From an uncultured bacterium (GTDB lineage Bacteria; Planctomycetota; UBA1135; GCA-002686595), in contig CAJXRJ010000051.1 in the NCBI GenBank assembly GCA_913058555.1, positions 1 to 18,658 on the forward strand: 18,658 bases of DNA, in the 5' to 3' direction. Below the pieces are notes generated by a model that was given only the letters and a program-made list of their open reading frames with translations, ran no database searches and was not told where the DNA came from. This document shows, one piece after another, positions 1-8,671 of this stretch (the first letter of the stretch is position 1; each line of letters begins with the position of its first letter). A program made the translations under genes and the position numbers.

Positions 1-48
1 CGAGATCATGCCTAGTCTCGTGGGCTCGGAGATGTGTATAAGAGACAG
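1..48. other. Illumina Nextera/P7 adapter (not genomic)
   Basis: The first 48 bases read as the tail of the P7 flow-cell oligo (CGAGAT, 1-6), an 8-base index (CATGCCTA, 7-14), the Nextera sequence GTCTCGTGGGCTCGG (15-29) and the 19-base Tn5 mosaic end AGATGTGTATAAGAGACAG (30-48). The index matches the Nextera N706 barcode as I remember it. This is library adapter left untrimmed in the assembly, so genomic sequence begins at 49. Translation of this stretch creates the well-known artefact peptides MCIRDS and MYKRQ, so any ORF starting here is false. Confidence 0.98.
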
Positions 49-1749
49 CTCCCATTCGGATGGAAGGTCGATCGAGGCGGCGATGGGGCCCCTCGGCCGC
101 GCGAAGCCCGCGGGCGTCTGTCCTGCCTCCTCGAAGCGCCAGGCTTCATTCATGGCGGTGACGCGGTGCTCGCGCCGCCCTGGGACATGCTCGAAACCCT
201 CATCCACATGGAGCGTCTGGGCGGGCGTTTCCCGCGACCCTCGCCCGGGCTGGGTGGAGCGCAGGAACACCTGATGAGTGCCTGGTCCGAGCTCCTCGGG
301 GAATAGCGTGAAGATCGGTTCGCTCGACTGGGTGGACGCGATGGGCTCTCCGTTCACCATCAGCTCCACGATGGGCGCGGCGACAGAGCCGCCGCCGGTC
401 CAATTCGCGATGCCCTCGAGCTTGAGCTCCCCGTTCATGTGCCGGCCGTCGAAGACCGTATGGAGCCCGATCCAGTGATCGCCCGCGGTGGGAATCGAGC
501 GCTCGCTCGACATCGACATCATGGTCGAGGTCTCCGCCCCCTGCATTTCCATCGAGGGCTCTGCGCCCGACGTTTCCTGCATCGACATCATGGAAGCCCC
601 GCCGCCCGCGCGACCGACTGGGGCGCGTACCAACTCCAAGGTGTCCACGTAGAGGTGGCGCTGCTCCGCGCGGCCGGCGTCCACGGCGTTGGTCAGCCGG
701 AGCCCGAGGGTGTGCGGCCCCTCATCCAATTGGATCGGGGGGCCAATGGGCATTCTGTGCCAGCTGCGGTCGATCGTTCGCACGGACGCGGCGTACGTAT
801 ACGGGGCGTCGAGGCTAAGGGAGACGGTGGGGAAAGCGCCCGCGCCGAGGTCGCCCTTCATGCGGGCCATGAGCTGCCATCGTCCGCTGGCCGGCAGGTC
901 GATGGACGTCAGTGGCATGGGGTTGAAGCCGCGCACCGCCAGCGCCCGCCCGCCGGAGGCCGCCGCATCCCGCACCAGGGCGGGATGTTGGGCGCCGTAG
1001 TCCTCGGGCCGTTCTGCGCCGACGGTGTCTTCCCATTCGATCCGCACGACGTCGGCGGAACGGGGATGAACAACCGTCAGGGAAAGCGAATCACTCTGGT
1101 GCGTTGCGTCGCCTTGGCGCGTGCGCGCGCGGAACGTGAGCGATCCCTCCTGGAAGTCGGTGGCGTCGAGGTCAAAAGCTAGCCGGCGCTCAGGGCCGCG
1201 CGTGCTTTCGATCTCCCGCGGGGAGCCAATGGACTTGCCGTCCACCGTGACAAGCTCCACGGAGGTGTCCTCGGATCGCGCGCCAGGGGGGAGCTCTACG
1301 CCCACAGTGAAGGCGCCCCACACATGGGCGCCCTGGGCGGGCGCGACGATCGTGGGAATCGGTTGGCGCACGGGGGCCCCATGGGCCAAGGGCTCCACCG
1401 TCACGTCCAAGCGGGCATCGAGCGCGGTCAACGCTGCGTCCCCTGTTCCGATGGCCCTGACTCGCACAAAGGCGAAGCTCTCCCCGTCGAGTGCCCGGGC
1501 GGGGCCGAGGACCTCGACTTTCGCTGGGGCCGTGCTCGTCACTTCAAAGGCGGAATCGCCTGCGGCGGGCCGTGCGAGCTTGAGGGGAATCGTCGCCGTG
1601 CGTCCGGCCCAGAGCACCGTGGTGGGGCTCAGGAACTCAAGGTCCTGGGCCCCCGCAGCCAGTGCCAGCGGGGCGGCGCTGAGGGGCTGGGCGGCAAAGA
1701 ACGTAAGGGCCAGCGGGGCCCAGCCCAGTGGGCGAAGAGCTCGGATCAT
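49..1749 (-). CDS. Secreted multi-domain protein with carbohydrate-binding-like module, 3' end missing
   Basis: Read from ATG at 1749, the minus strand stays open for 567 codons until it runs into the adapter, so the C-terminus lies off the contig. Residues 1 to about 30 form a signal peptide (basic start MIRALR, then an Ala/Leu-rich core with A-x-A sites). Residues 36-125 and 130-230 look like two Ig-like beta domains. Residues about 233-380 resemble a CBM6/35-like galactose-binding fold, with a 'GRWQLMARMKGD' strand and a closing 'LYVDTLEL' strand. A Met/Ser/Glu-rich linker (about 386-413) precedes another beta-rich segment. I do not recognise a named family and see no catalytic motif. No Shine-Dalgarno is evident before 1749, but the signal peptide supports that start. 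Export to the periplasm or cell surface and glycan binding are inferences. Confidence 0.75.
511..593 (-). repeat. Direct repeat coding for a Met-rich linker
   Basis: The 14-base word CATCGACATCATGG occurs at 511-524 and again at 580-593, a period of 69 bases (23 codons). In the minus-strand reading frame both copies encode Met-Met-Ser-Met, and the stretch between them adds Ser-Met-Glu-Met. The result is a Met/Ser/Glu-rich linker at about residues 386-413 of the secreted protein. It looks like an in-frame internal duplication with later divergence. Confidence 0.7.
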
Positions 1750-1898
1750 GGGGGAGCGGGGTGGGGACCATCCAAGGACCCTCCTACGCTACCAAGCCTG
1801 CCGCAGTTGTCGCCGCGCATTGGGCAGCGAGCGCACTCGATCCGAAAGAGGTGAGTACGAACCGTGAGCGCCCAGGCAAGCGAGCGCCCGCGCCGCCG

Positions 1899-2927
1899 TC
1901 AGCCTTTCCAAGGTGCGTCGTAGCCGCGGCCCAGGCGGATGATCTTTTCAAGAAGGTCGGCGTAGCTGTATCCGAGCTTCTCGAAGCCCTCTGCGAAATC
2001 TTCCCCATAACAGAGGTCAGGGTTCGGGTTGGCTTCGAGGATCCACACGTGTCCCTCTTTGTCCATGCGCATGTCGATCCTCGCGTAGCCAGAGAGCCCG
2101 AGGGCGCGGTAGATGCGGCGTGCCGTGCGCGTGATGCGTTCTTCGACACCGGGGTCGAGGGATTCCGCCGGGCCCGTCCGAAGGCCAATCTTCTTTTGGT
2201 AAGCGTGGTCCCACTTGACCCGGCTCGTCGTGATGTTGGCCACGCCGCTCGGTAGCTCGTCCATGAAGATTTCCCAGACAGGCGAGACCTCGACGCGTTT
2301 GTTCCCGAGCACGCCGATCGTGAGCTCGCGGCCCTCGATGTACTCCTCGCAGAGAGCGCCGGTGCCGACGTTCTCGTGGATGTAAGCCACACGCGTTCGG
2401 AGCTGGTCCAGGTCGTAGACTATGGACGCTTGGCTGATGCCGGTGGAGGCGTGCTCGCTCCGCGACTTCACGAAAAGGGGCCAACGAATCTTCTTTGGGA
2501 CCCGTGATACGTCCTTGCCCCGCGGAACGACAAAGAACTGTGGGGCGCGGATTCGGTGGTAGGCGAGGACCTTCTTGCAGAGCGCCTTGTCATTGGCGAC
2601 GAGAAGGCCCCTGGGGTTGCATCCGGTGTAGTGCTGCTTCTGCAGCTCAAGCCATGCGACGACCGCGGAGTCGTAGATCCCCGCGTCGTGGAAGTGCATG
2701 AGCAGGTTGAAGGCCACGTGCGGGCGGTGCTCCTTGAGGGCCCGCCGAATCGGCGCGAGCTCATCGGCAACACCCACCTGGATGACCTCGTGTCCGAGGT
2801 TATGCAGGGCGCTGCACACGTCGTACTCCACCTTGAACTGATCGATGGCCTCGTCGCTCAGTCCTTCAATGGAGTCTGGTGGCACCAAGGCCTCGTGCAT
2901 CAACACGGCCACTCTTAGTTTCTGCAC
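1899..2927 (-). CDS. ATP-grasp ligase, D-Ala-D-Ala ligase-like
   Basis: A 342-residue protein starting at GTG 2927 and ending in TGA at 1899. It has the Ddl-type order of an N-terminal Rossmann-like domain (VAVLMHEA at 7-14), a central part with NDK at 112-114 and a likely ATP-binding Lys at 154 in LFVKSR, the nucleotide-binding strand EEYIEGRE (194-201), and the metal-binding end RIDMR (283-287) plus ILEANPNP (297-304). The family joins a carboxylate to an amine through an acyl-phosphate, spending ATP. It lies 4 bases after the stop of the zinc-peptidase-like gene, with a weak AGG about 9 bases upstream, so the two are probably co-transcribed and coupled. The pairing, and the lack of any mur or ddl neighbours, argue against a housekeeping Ddl role. 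The substrate is unknown; peptide or amino-acid conjugation is inferred. Confidence 0.85.
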   Translation of the reverse strand: MQKLRVAVLMHEALVPPDSIEGLSDEAIDQFKVEYDVCSALHNLGHEVIQVGVADELAPIRRALKEHRPHVAFNLLMHFHDAGIYDSAVVAWLELQKQHYTGCNPRGLLVANDKALCKKVLAYHRIRAPQFFVVPRGKDVSRVPKKIRWPLFVKSRSEHASTGISQASIVYDLDQLRTRVAYIHENVGTGALCEEYIEGRELTIGVLGNKRVEVSPVWEIFMDELPSGVANITTSRVKWDHAYQKKIGLRTGPAESLDPGVEERITRTARRIYRALGLSGYARIDMRMDKEGHVWILEANPNPDLCYGEDFAEGFEKLGYSYADLLEKIIRLGRGYDAPWKG

Positions 2928-2931
2928 GGCG

Positions 2932-3942
2932 TTACCTGTGGTACTTGGCGTGGCCGCCGTAGAGGAATTGGGAGGTAAGCGAGGTCAGGAGGATCGCGGC
3001 GTCGAGCAGGGATCCTGACTTCGACGTGGAGAGCCGAAGGTCGCGGGTTTTGGCGCGGACGATCATCTCGCGGACGACATGGTCCAGCAGGTACCGGTGT
3101 TGCCCGGTGGTCTCCGCGACGCGCTTGACGAGGGGGGCGCGGTGCTGCCTGAGGAAGCCGGCGAGCCTTGGGGCGGATCGCTGGGCGGAGGCTGGGTCAG
3201 CGAACGTGCGCGTCAGTTGCCCGTCGAAGGCGGGCGTGCCTTCCTCCGCGTAGAGTTTCTTCTTGGCGGCGTAGTAGCTCCGCAGGGTGCGCTTGACCTG
3301 GGTCACGGGCTCCTCGCGTCGACGCGTTTTCCGTGGTGGGGGCGTGTCCTTGATCTCGGACATGAGCTCGTCCACGTATTGGAGCTTTGCCAGGGCGGGC
3401 CAGCCGGCGTAGCGTTTGCGCCAGCGAGCACCGGGCCGCAGCCAAACGGCGAAGGTCTCCGCGAAGTCTTCCAAGGGGTGGCTCTGGGAATACCAGTAGT
3501 CCAGGTGCAAGACGAAGTCGCGGCTCGTGGGGTCAGGCGTGTACGAGGTTCGGTAGGGCACGCTGGCTTTGCCGAAGACCTCGATCCAGCGGCGCTTCCG
3601 TCGAAGGCCGTAGGCGTTGTCGATGGCGTGGGCCGCCTCATGGCGCATGAGCTTCATGCACGCCTCGGCGGAGCCCCCTTCGACTTCGAGCATTTGGCTT
3701 CGCTCAAGGCGCGTCAGCCGGGGATGGGCCAGGAAGAACGGGATCGCGAAGCCCGTGGCGTCGTCCGGCGCGAACCAGTCCGTGGAGAGCCACGCGTAGG
3801 GCCGAAATCGCAGTCCCTTAGCCTCGAATTCCCCATTGAGATCGTCAAGGCGGCCTTCGAGGGGCGAGCCCTCGAGGGTGACCCCAAGGTCGCGTATGGG
3901 GATGTCGAGCAGCTTTTCGCGGGGGAGGTCGGACCAGTGCAT
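2932..3942 (-). CDS. Putative HExxH zinc metallopeptidase paired with the ATP-grasp ligase
   Basis: A 336-residue protein from ATG 3942, with an alternative TTG at 3948 that would add two residues. Residues 101-105 are HEAAH inside RHEAAHAIDNAY, the gluzincin-type zinc motif. About 55 residues later comes EDFAETFAVWL (158-168), whose Glu could be the third zinc ligand. There is no signal peptide or membrane segment, so it should be cytoplasmic. The C-terminal third is basic (KTRRRE, KRTLRSYYAAKKK). I recall this as an uncharacterised 'putative zinc-binding metallopeptidase' family of environmental bacteria, often beside an ATP-grasp gene, but cannot check that here. It is the first gene of a two-gene unit. 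A 17-bp hairpin ends 8 bases before the ATG and there is no Shine-Dalgarno, so initiation is unusual. Peptidase activity is inferred from the motif only. Confidence 0.8.
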   Translation of the reverse strand: MHWSDLPREKLLDIPIRDLGVTLEGSPLEGRLDDLNGEFEAKGLRFRPYAWLSTDWFAPDDATGFAIPFFLAHPRLTRLERSQMLEVEGGSAEACMKLMRHEAAHAIDNAYGLRRKRRWIEVFGKASVPYRTSYTPDPTSRDFVLHLDYWYSQSHPLEDFAETFAVWLRPGARWRKRYAGWPALAKLQYVDELMSEIKDTPPPRKTRRREEPVTQVKRTLRSYYAAKKKLYAEEGTPAFDGQLTRTFADPASAQRSAPRLAGFLRQHRAPLVKRVAETTGQHRYLLDHVVREMIVRAKTRDLRLSTSKSGSLLDAAILLTSLTSQFLYGGHAKYHR

Positions 3943-3950
3943 GGGCAAAG

Positions 3951-3988
3951 AGAAGGGCCCGCGCTGCGTGAGCAGCGCGGGCCCTTCT
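3951..3988 (-). terminator. Strong 17-bp hairpin between the HEAT gene and the peptidase gene
   Basis: Arms 3951-3967 and 3972-3988 pair perfectly over 17 bases around a 4-base loop (GTGA on the plus strand). On the minus strand the stem is followed by CTTTG, only a short U-tract. It lies 61 bases past the HEAT stop and directly before the start of the peptidase gene, so it may end HEAT transcription, or shape the 5' end of the peptidase mRNA. Confidence 0.7.
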
Positions 3989-4004
3989 ACCTTAGCGGCA
4001 GGCC

Positions 4005-4033
4005 CCGAGCGTCACCAGGAAGGTGCCGCTCGG
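4005..4033 (-). terminator. Second hairpin downstream of the HEAT gene
   Basis: CCGAGCG (4005-4011) pairs with CGCTCGG (4027-4033). After one mismatch the stem continues with CACC (4013-4016) and GGTG (4022-4025), leaving a 5-base loop. It begins 16 bases after the HEAT stop codon on the minus strand and sits in tandem with the 3951-3988 hairpin. No U-tract follows. It is probably a 3'-end stabilising or terminating structure. Confidence 0.5.
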
Positions 4034-4048
4034 ATTGCCGGTAGGTGG

Positions 4049-6049
4049 CTATCGCAGGTCCAGAACGCCGGCGCCTTCGCCGGTGGTCAGGGTTGCCGTG
4101 CGGGCGCGGTAGTTGGCGCCAAGGGTCAGAGCGGTCCGCCAGTTCTTGGAGGTCCGGTCACCGACGAATCCGAGGGCGACCACGGCGGCCTCGCGGGCCG
4201 CAGCGGTGTACTCGGTGTCCTTGTCCAAAGCGATCCGACCGATGGCCTCAACGCCACGCTTGTCGCCGATGAACCCGAGGGCCGTGACGGCTGCCACGAT
4301 CTCAGCTTCTGTCTTGGCATGGCCCTTCTCGTCGTCCTCTTCGAGGGCGCGCAGGTCCGTTTCAGCCATCTCGAGGCGCTCCAGGAGCCCGTCGACAACG
4401 CTACCGTCGCCGAGGAGACCAAGGGCGAGACCCAGTCGGGTCTGCAGGAGGGGCTTGCCCTCCGCCTCTTTGAACGCTTCCTGAAGCGGCGCAGCGGCCA
4501 CGTTCCTGCCAAGCATTCCAATGCCCATTGCTACGTAGCCAGAAGCGGCTTCGTCGCGGGTCTTGGGGAGCTTGCCAAGGAGGCGGTCGCTCAGCTCGAC
4601 GGTGCCGCGCATGCCAGCCGCAAGGGCGTAGGCACCGAGGTCGTCGACCTTCTTACCGGATCGGATCGCGTTGCTGAGAGCGTTGTCGAGTGCCGGATCA
4701 AGGGTCTGACCCTTGGCACGGAGCTCGTAGCCCAAGAGGCCCACCGAGAGCGCGGCCCACGGCTTCATCTTCTTCTTGCCCGCGCTCAGCTCGCGCTTGA
4801 GGGTCGAACGGATCTCGCTAAGGGCCCCGAAAGGCTCTTCGCCGGAACCGCGGTGACCACCGATCTCCGCGAGGGAGATCATGGCGAAACGCTTCTCCAT
4901 GTCACCACCACCCTTGAGGGAGCGGCGCACGGCCCAGCGGATCCACTGGTCGATGTTGTCCTCGTCGGCGTCACCGATGAGGCCCAGAGCGAGGACGGAG
5001 CTTTCACGCACGTTCTCGGGCTGACGGGAAGACTTGCGCAGGGCCCGAACGAGCACCTCTGCAACACCTTCTTTCATGCGGTTGCTCATCCCGTCGGGAC
5101 GGGCGGCCACAAGGCGAGCCAGGGTGGTCGCGGTGTGGGAACGCAGGATCGGGTCGAACTCCTTGACTGACGTGAAGTAGCGCAGGAGGTACGTGACCTG
5201 GGGACGCAGGGAGGTGTGCGGATCCGGAACCACGCAGGTTCCGCAGTAGCACGCCACCACGTCTTCGTCGACCGACAGGGGAACCATGCCCATGGCGATC
5301 ATCGCCGCCACGCGCGTGTCGTTAGCTTCCGCCGAATCGTTCTCGATGATCTCAACGAGCGTCTTGACGATGTCTTGGCGCACGGACTCCTTCTGGGAGC
5401 GCGAACCAATCATGCCGAGGCCGTAAGCGGCGTAGGCGCGGATCTCCATGGGGACACGCGCTGTGACCGGCTTGCCCTCAGCGGTGACGGCCTTGCAGCC
5501 CTCAACGGTGTTCAGGGCAATGTTGCGGAGGAGCGGGATGTCCCGCTCGCCGCCGTTCAGGCCCGTGACGAACGCCGCCGTCGGGTGAAGCTCGGCCATG
5601 CCCTCAGAGAGGAACCAGTTCGTGACGAAGCTGTAGTGGCGTTGATGCTCACCACCCACTTTCGACATGGCGACGAGGGCGCTCTTGCAGTACTCGATGG
5701 AGCCACCTTTCTTGAGGCCCTCCATGAGTGCCTCAGCGAGCACACCGTCGATGATTTCGTCGCTGGCGCGGCCACCGATGGACGCCTTCTCTTCTTGGCC
5801 CTTGCCAAGGTAGAAGCCGTCGCTGCCTGAATAGGTCTCTCCCGTTTGGATGTTCGAGAACTGCAGGAAGCGGTCTTGGTTGAACTTCCACCAGAGCTGC
5901 CAGTCGTTCGGGTCCGACGTCGTGCCGTATCGGTCGAGGTCGTAAGGATCCTGGCCGGGAAGGACAGGCAGTTCACCGAGGCCACCGGCTCCACCGGGCG
6001 GGTTGAACGGGATACCCATTCCGCCGCCAGGGCTCGCTGGGCCGCCCAC
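4049..6049 (-). CDS. Secreted HEAT-repeat protein with Gly/Pro-rich N-terminus
   Basis: 666 residues from GTG 6049 to TAG at 4049. Residues 1-35 are Gly/Pro-rich. A conserved-looking block DPYDLDRYG...DWQLWWKFN follows at 35-55. From about 95 to the end there are repeated helical units ending in phrases such as ALGLIGD, ALGLLGD, ALGFIGD and ALGFVGD, typical of HEAT/armadillo repeats, which act as protein-protein scaffolds. A cysteine cluster CYCGTC lies at 267-272. The Gly-rich frame has no stop back to 6184. Two TGA codons (6185-6190) then separate it from an in-frame signal peptide at 6188-6283, so the intended product is probably exported and the given GTG start may not be the real one. 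Between 6184 and 6049 there is no ATG, GTG or TTG. No enzyme motif is seen and the partner is unknown. Confidence 0.8.
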   Translation of the reverse strand: MGGPASPGGGMGIPFNPPGGAGGLGELPVLPGQDPYDLDRYGTTSDPNDWQLWWKFNQDRFLQFSNIQTGETYSGSDGFYLGKGQEEKASIGGRASDEIIDGVLAEALMEGLKKGGSIEYCKSALVAMSKVGGEHQRHYSFVTNWFLSEGMAELHPTAAFVTGLNGGERDIPLLRNIALNTVEGCKAVTAEGKPVTARVPMEIRAYAAYGLGMIGSRSQKESVRQDIVKTLVEIIENDSAEANDTRVAAMIAMGMVPLSVDEDVVACYCGTCVVPDPHTSLRPQVTYLLRYFTSVKEFDPILRSHTATTLARLVAARPDGMSNRMKEGVAEVLVRALRKSSRQPENVRESSVLALGLIGDADEDNIDQWIRWAVRRSLKGGGDMEKRFAMISLAEIGGHRGSGEEPFGALSEIRSTLKRELSAGKKKMKPWAALSVGLLGYELRAKGQTLDPALDNALSNAIRSGKKVDDLGAYALAAGMRGTVELSDRLLGKLPKTRDEAASGYVAMGIGMLGRNVAAAPLQEAFKEAEGKPLLQTRLGLALGLLGDGSVVDGLLERLEMAETDLRALEEDDEKGHAKTEAEIVAAVTALGFIGDKRGVEAIGRIALDKDTEYTAAAREAAVVALGFVGDRTSKNWRTALTLGANYRARTATLTTGEGAGVLDLR

Positions 6050-6187
6050 GGGGCCGCCAATGGGTCCACCGCCGCCGGCGCCGCCAGCAGGAGCACCTGC
6101 TCCGCCGGGACCGTTGGCTCCAGGACCGCCTGCTGTATCACCTGGTGCTGATGCACCCCCACCGGGGGCGCGAGGACCTGCGCCTCA

Positions 6188-6283
6188 TCATTGGAAGGCG
6201 AAGGTCCAGTTCGTGAAGGCGGCAGAGGTGCCGAACACGATCAGGACCCGAGTGGCGAAGCGAAGCATGCGATGCTTGTTCAT
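6188..6283 (-). pseudogene. Signal-peptide ORF in frame with the HEAT protein, closed by TGA TGA
   Basis: ATG at 6283 opens a 31-codon frame: a basic start (MNKHRMLRFATR), a hydrophobic core (VLIVFGTSAAF) and an end at AFAFQ-like residues, then TGA (6190-6188) and a second TGA (6187-6185). A weak AAGAG lies about 7 bases before the ATG. The frame is exactly that of the downstream Gly-rich HEAT protein, so this looks like the detached N-terminus of that gene. It could be an interrupted gene, a readthrough site, a base-call error or, less likely, an independent leader peptide. Confidence 0.55.
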
Positions 6284-6659
6284 GGCTCTTGGGTTGCCGG
6301 TTGATGGGCCTGGAATGCGGGCCCTGGATTTTGCTGGGGACCCCTTGCGGGAAAAGGGGGTCTCGGCGGAGAGCCGAGGACGAATTGTCACGCAAGGAGA
6401 CAGGTCGACGGACCACTCCGCCACACAAGGGTATGTGGGGAGGGGAGATCCACCAAGGTCCTGTACCCCTGATCTACGGCTTCGGACGCCCAATCCCTTA
6501 CTATTGTTCGCTGATAAGGCCCTGGTGCTCCGCGTTGTCACGTGGGTGACGCATCTCGAAGGCCTAGATCTGCGCGAGTGGCTGTCCCCGTGCTCCCAGT
6601 GCGAGTCACTTTTGGCTTGCGTCTCGAACTCAATCTTTACCCAAACGACAGGTCCATCG
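6284..6659. other. Divergent intergenic region between the HEAT gene and thiC
   Basis: No gene is supported here. It must hold the promoters of the minus-strand HEAT gene and of thiC, but I could not pick convincing -35/-10 boxes. Two hairpins lie close to the HEAT side: 6337-6346 with 6355-6364, and 6362-6367 with 6373-6378. They share bases 6362-6364 and so cannot both form fully. A small inverted repeat, GTCAC-GTGG-GTGAC, lies near 6537-6550. An open minus-strand frame that runs from 6910 through this region is not accepted as coding. Confidence 0.5.
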
Positions 6660-6742
6660 GCGGGGGCGGCGGGGCGTGAAAGCGCTCGAGCCTGAGAAGC
6701 ACCCCTCGAACCTGACCCGGTTCGCACCGGCGTAGGAAGTCC
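6660..6742 (+). promoter_or_regulatory. TPP riboswitch (THI element) upstream of thiC
   Basis: The conserved THI-box words are in order: GGGGCG (6671-6676), CTGAGA (6692-6697), CACCCC (6700-6705), GAACCTGA (6708-6715) and GGCGTAGGAAG (6729-6739). GGGG at 6671-6674 pairs with CCCC at 6702-6705 to make P2, with a C/A mismatch where most aptamers have U-A. CCGG (6717-6720) and CCGG (6727-6730) can close P5. The aptamer ends 4-5 bases before the thiC ATG, and its last conserved segment contains AGGAAG, the only Shine-Dalgarno candidate. TPP binding should therefore hide the ribosome site directly. The exact 5' limit (P1) is not certain. Confidence 0.92.
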
Positions 6743-6743
6743 T

Positions 6744-8413
<1,670 letters not shown>

Positions 8414-8414
<1 letters not shown>

Positions 8415-8524
8415 AAGTACGGAGCCAGGATCGTTTTTTCGTTATTGAAGCGCCTCCGTTGCCCCCCCAGGGGGGGCAACGGAGGCGCTTCATTAACGAA
8501 AAAACGATCCTGGCTCCGTACTTC
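8414..8524. repeat. 111-base near-perfect palindrome after thiC
   Basis: Arms 8414-8468 and 8470-8524 are 55 bases each, centred on A8469. They are complementary at every position except T8445/T8493. The centre is C7-A-G7. Each arm carries a T6 (left) or A6 (right) tract that pairs within the stem. The usual order for a two-way terminator, A-tract before and U-tract after the stem, is reversed here, so it is not a classical rho-independent terminator in either direction. It starts on the last base of the thiC stop codon. It may act as a 3'-end stabiliser or transcription barrier. Confidence 0.9.
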
Positions 8525-8671
8525 GTTGATCCCATCGATCAGCAGGAGTTTCCTTCGCTGGGGGCCTCGATAGGCGATTCTCTCCCTGCGCGCTTCCACC
8601 CCGAGCAAGTCTTTGGGTGGGTCAGGTCATTACGATCTACCGCGCTCCCTCCGGGACCTGCCCGTCTATCC

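Noticed and set aside
439..1867. Plus-strand frames of about 250 codons opposite the left-edge secreted protein
   Set aside because: The minus frame is open for 567 codons with a signal peptide and beta-domain pattern. The plus frames are low-complexity Arg/Gly/Ala-rich.
1750..1898. Promoter or terminator between the ATP-grasp gene and the left-edge gene
   Set aside because: Only short repeats such as GAGCGCCC twice are visible, with no convincing -10/-35 or stable hairpin.
3079..5170. Long plus-strand open frames opposite the peptidase and HEAT genes (321 and 444 codons)
   Set aside because: They are antisense shadows caused by high GC. The minus-strand products have clear motifs and repeats.
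6185..6190. Genome-wide reassignment of TGA, for example to Gly or Trp
   Set aside because: TGA is the natural stop for the ATP-grasp, DUF1549/1553 and Met-rich secreted genes, so a global code change does not fit.
8459..8671. Longer N-terminus for the LplT-Aas protein starting at 8459
   Set aside because: The extra 71 residues would be encoded by the palindrome and the following spacer and do not resemble the family. The conserved MFS start begins at 8672.
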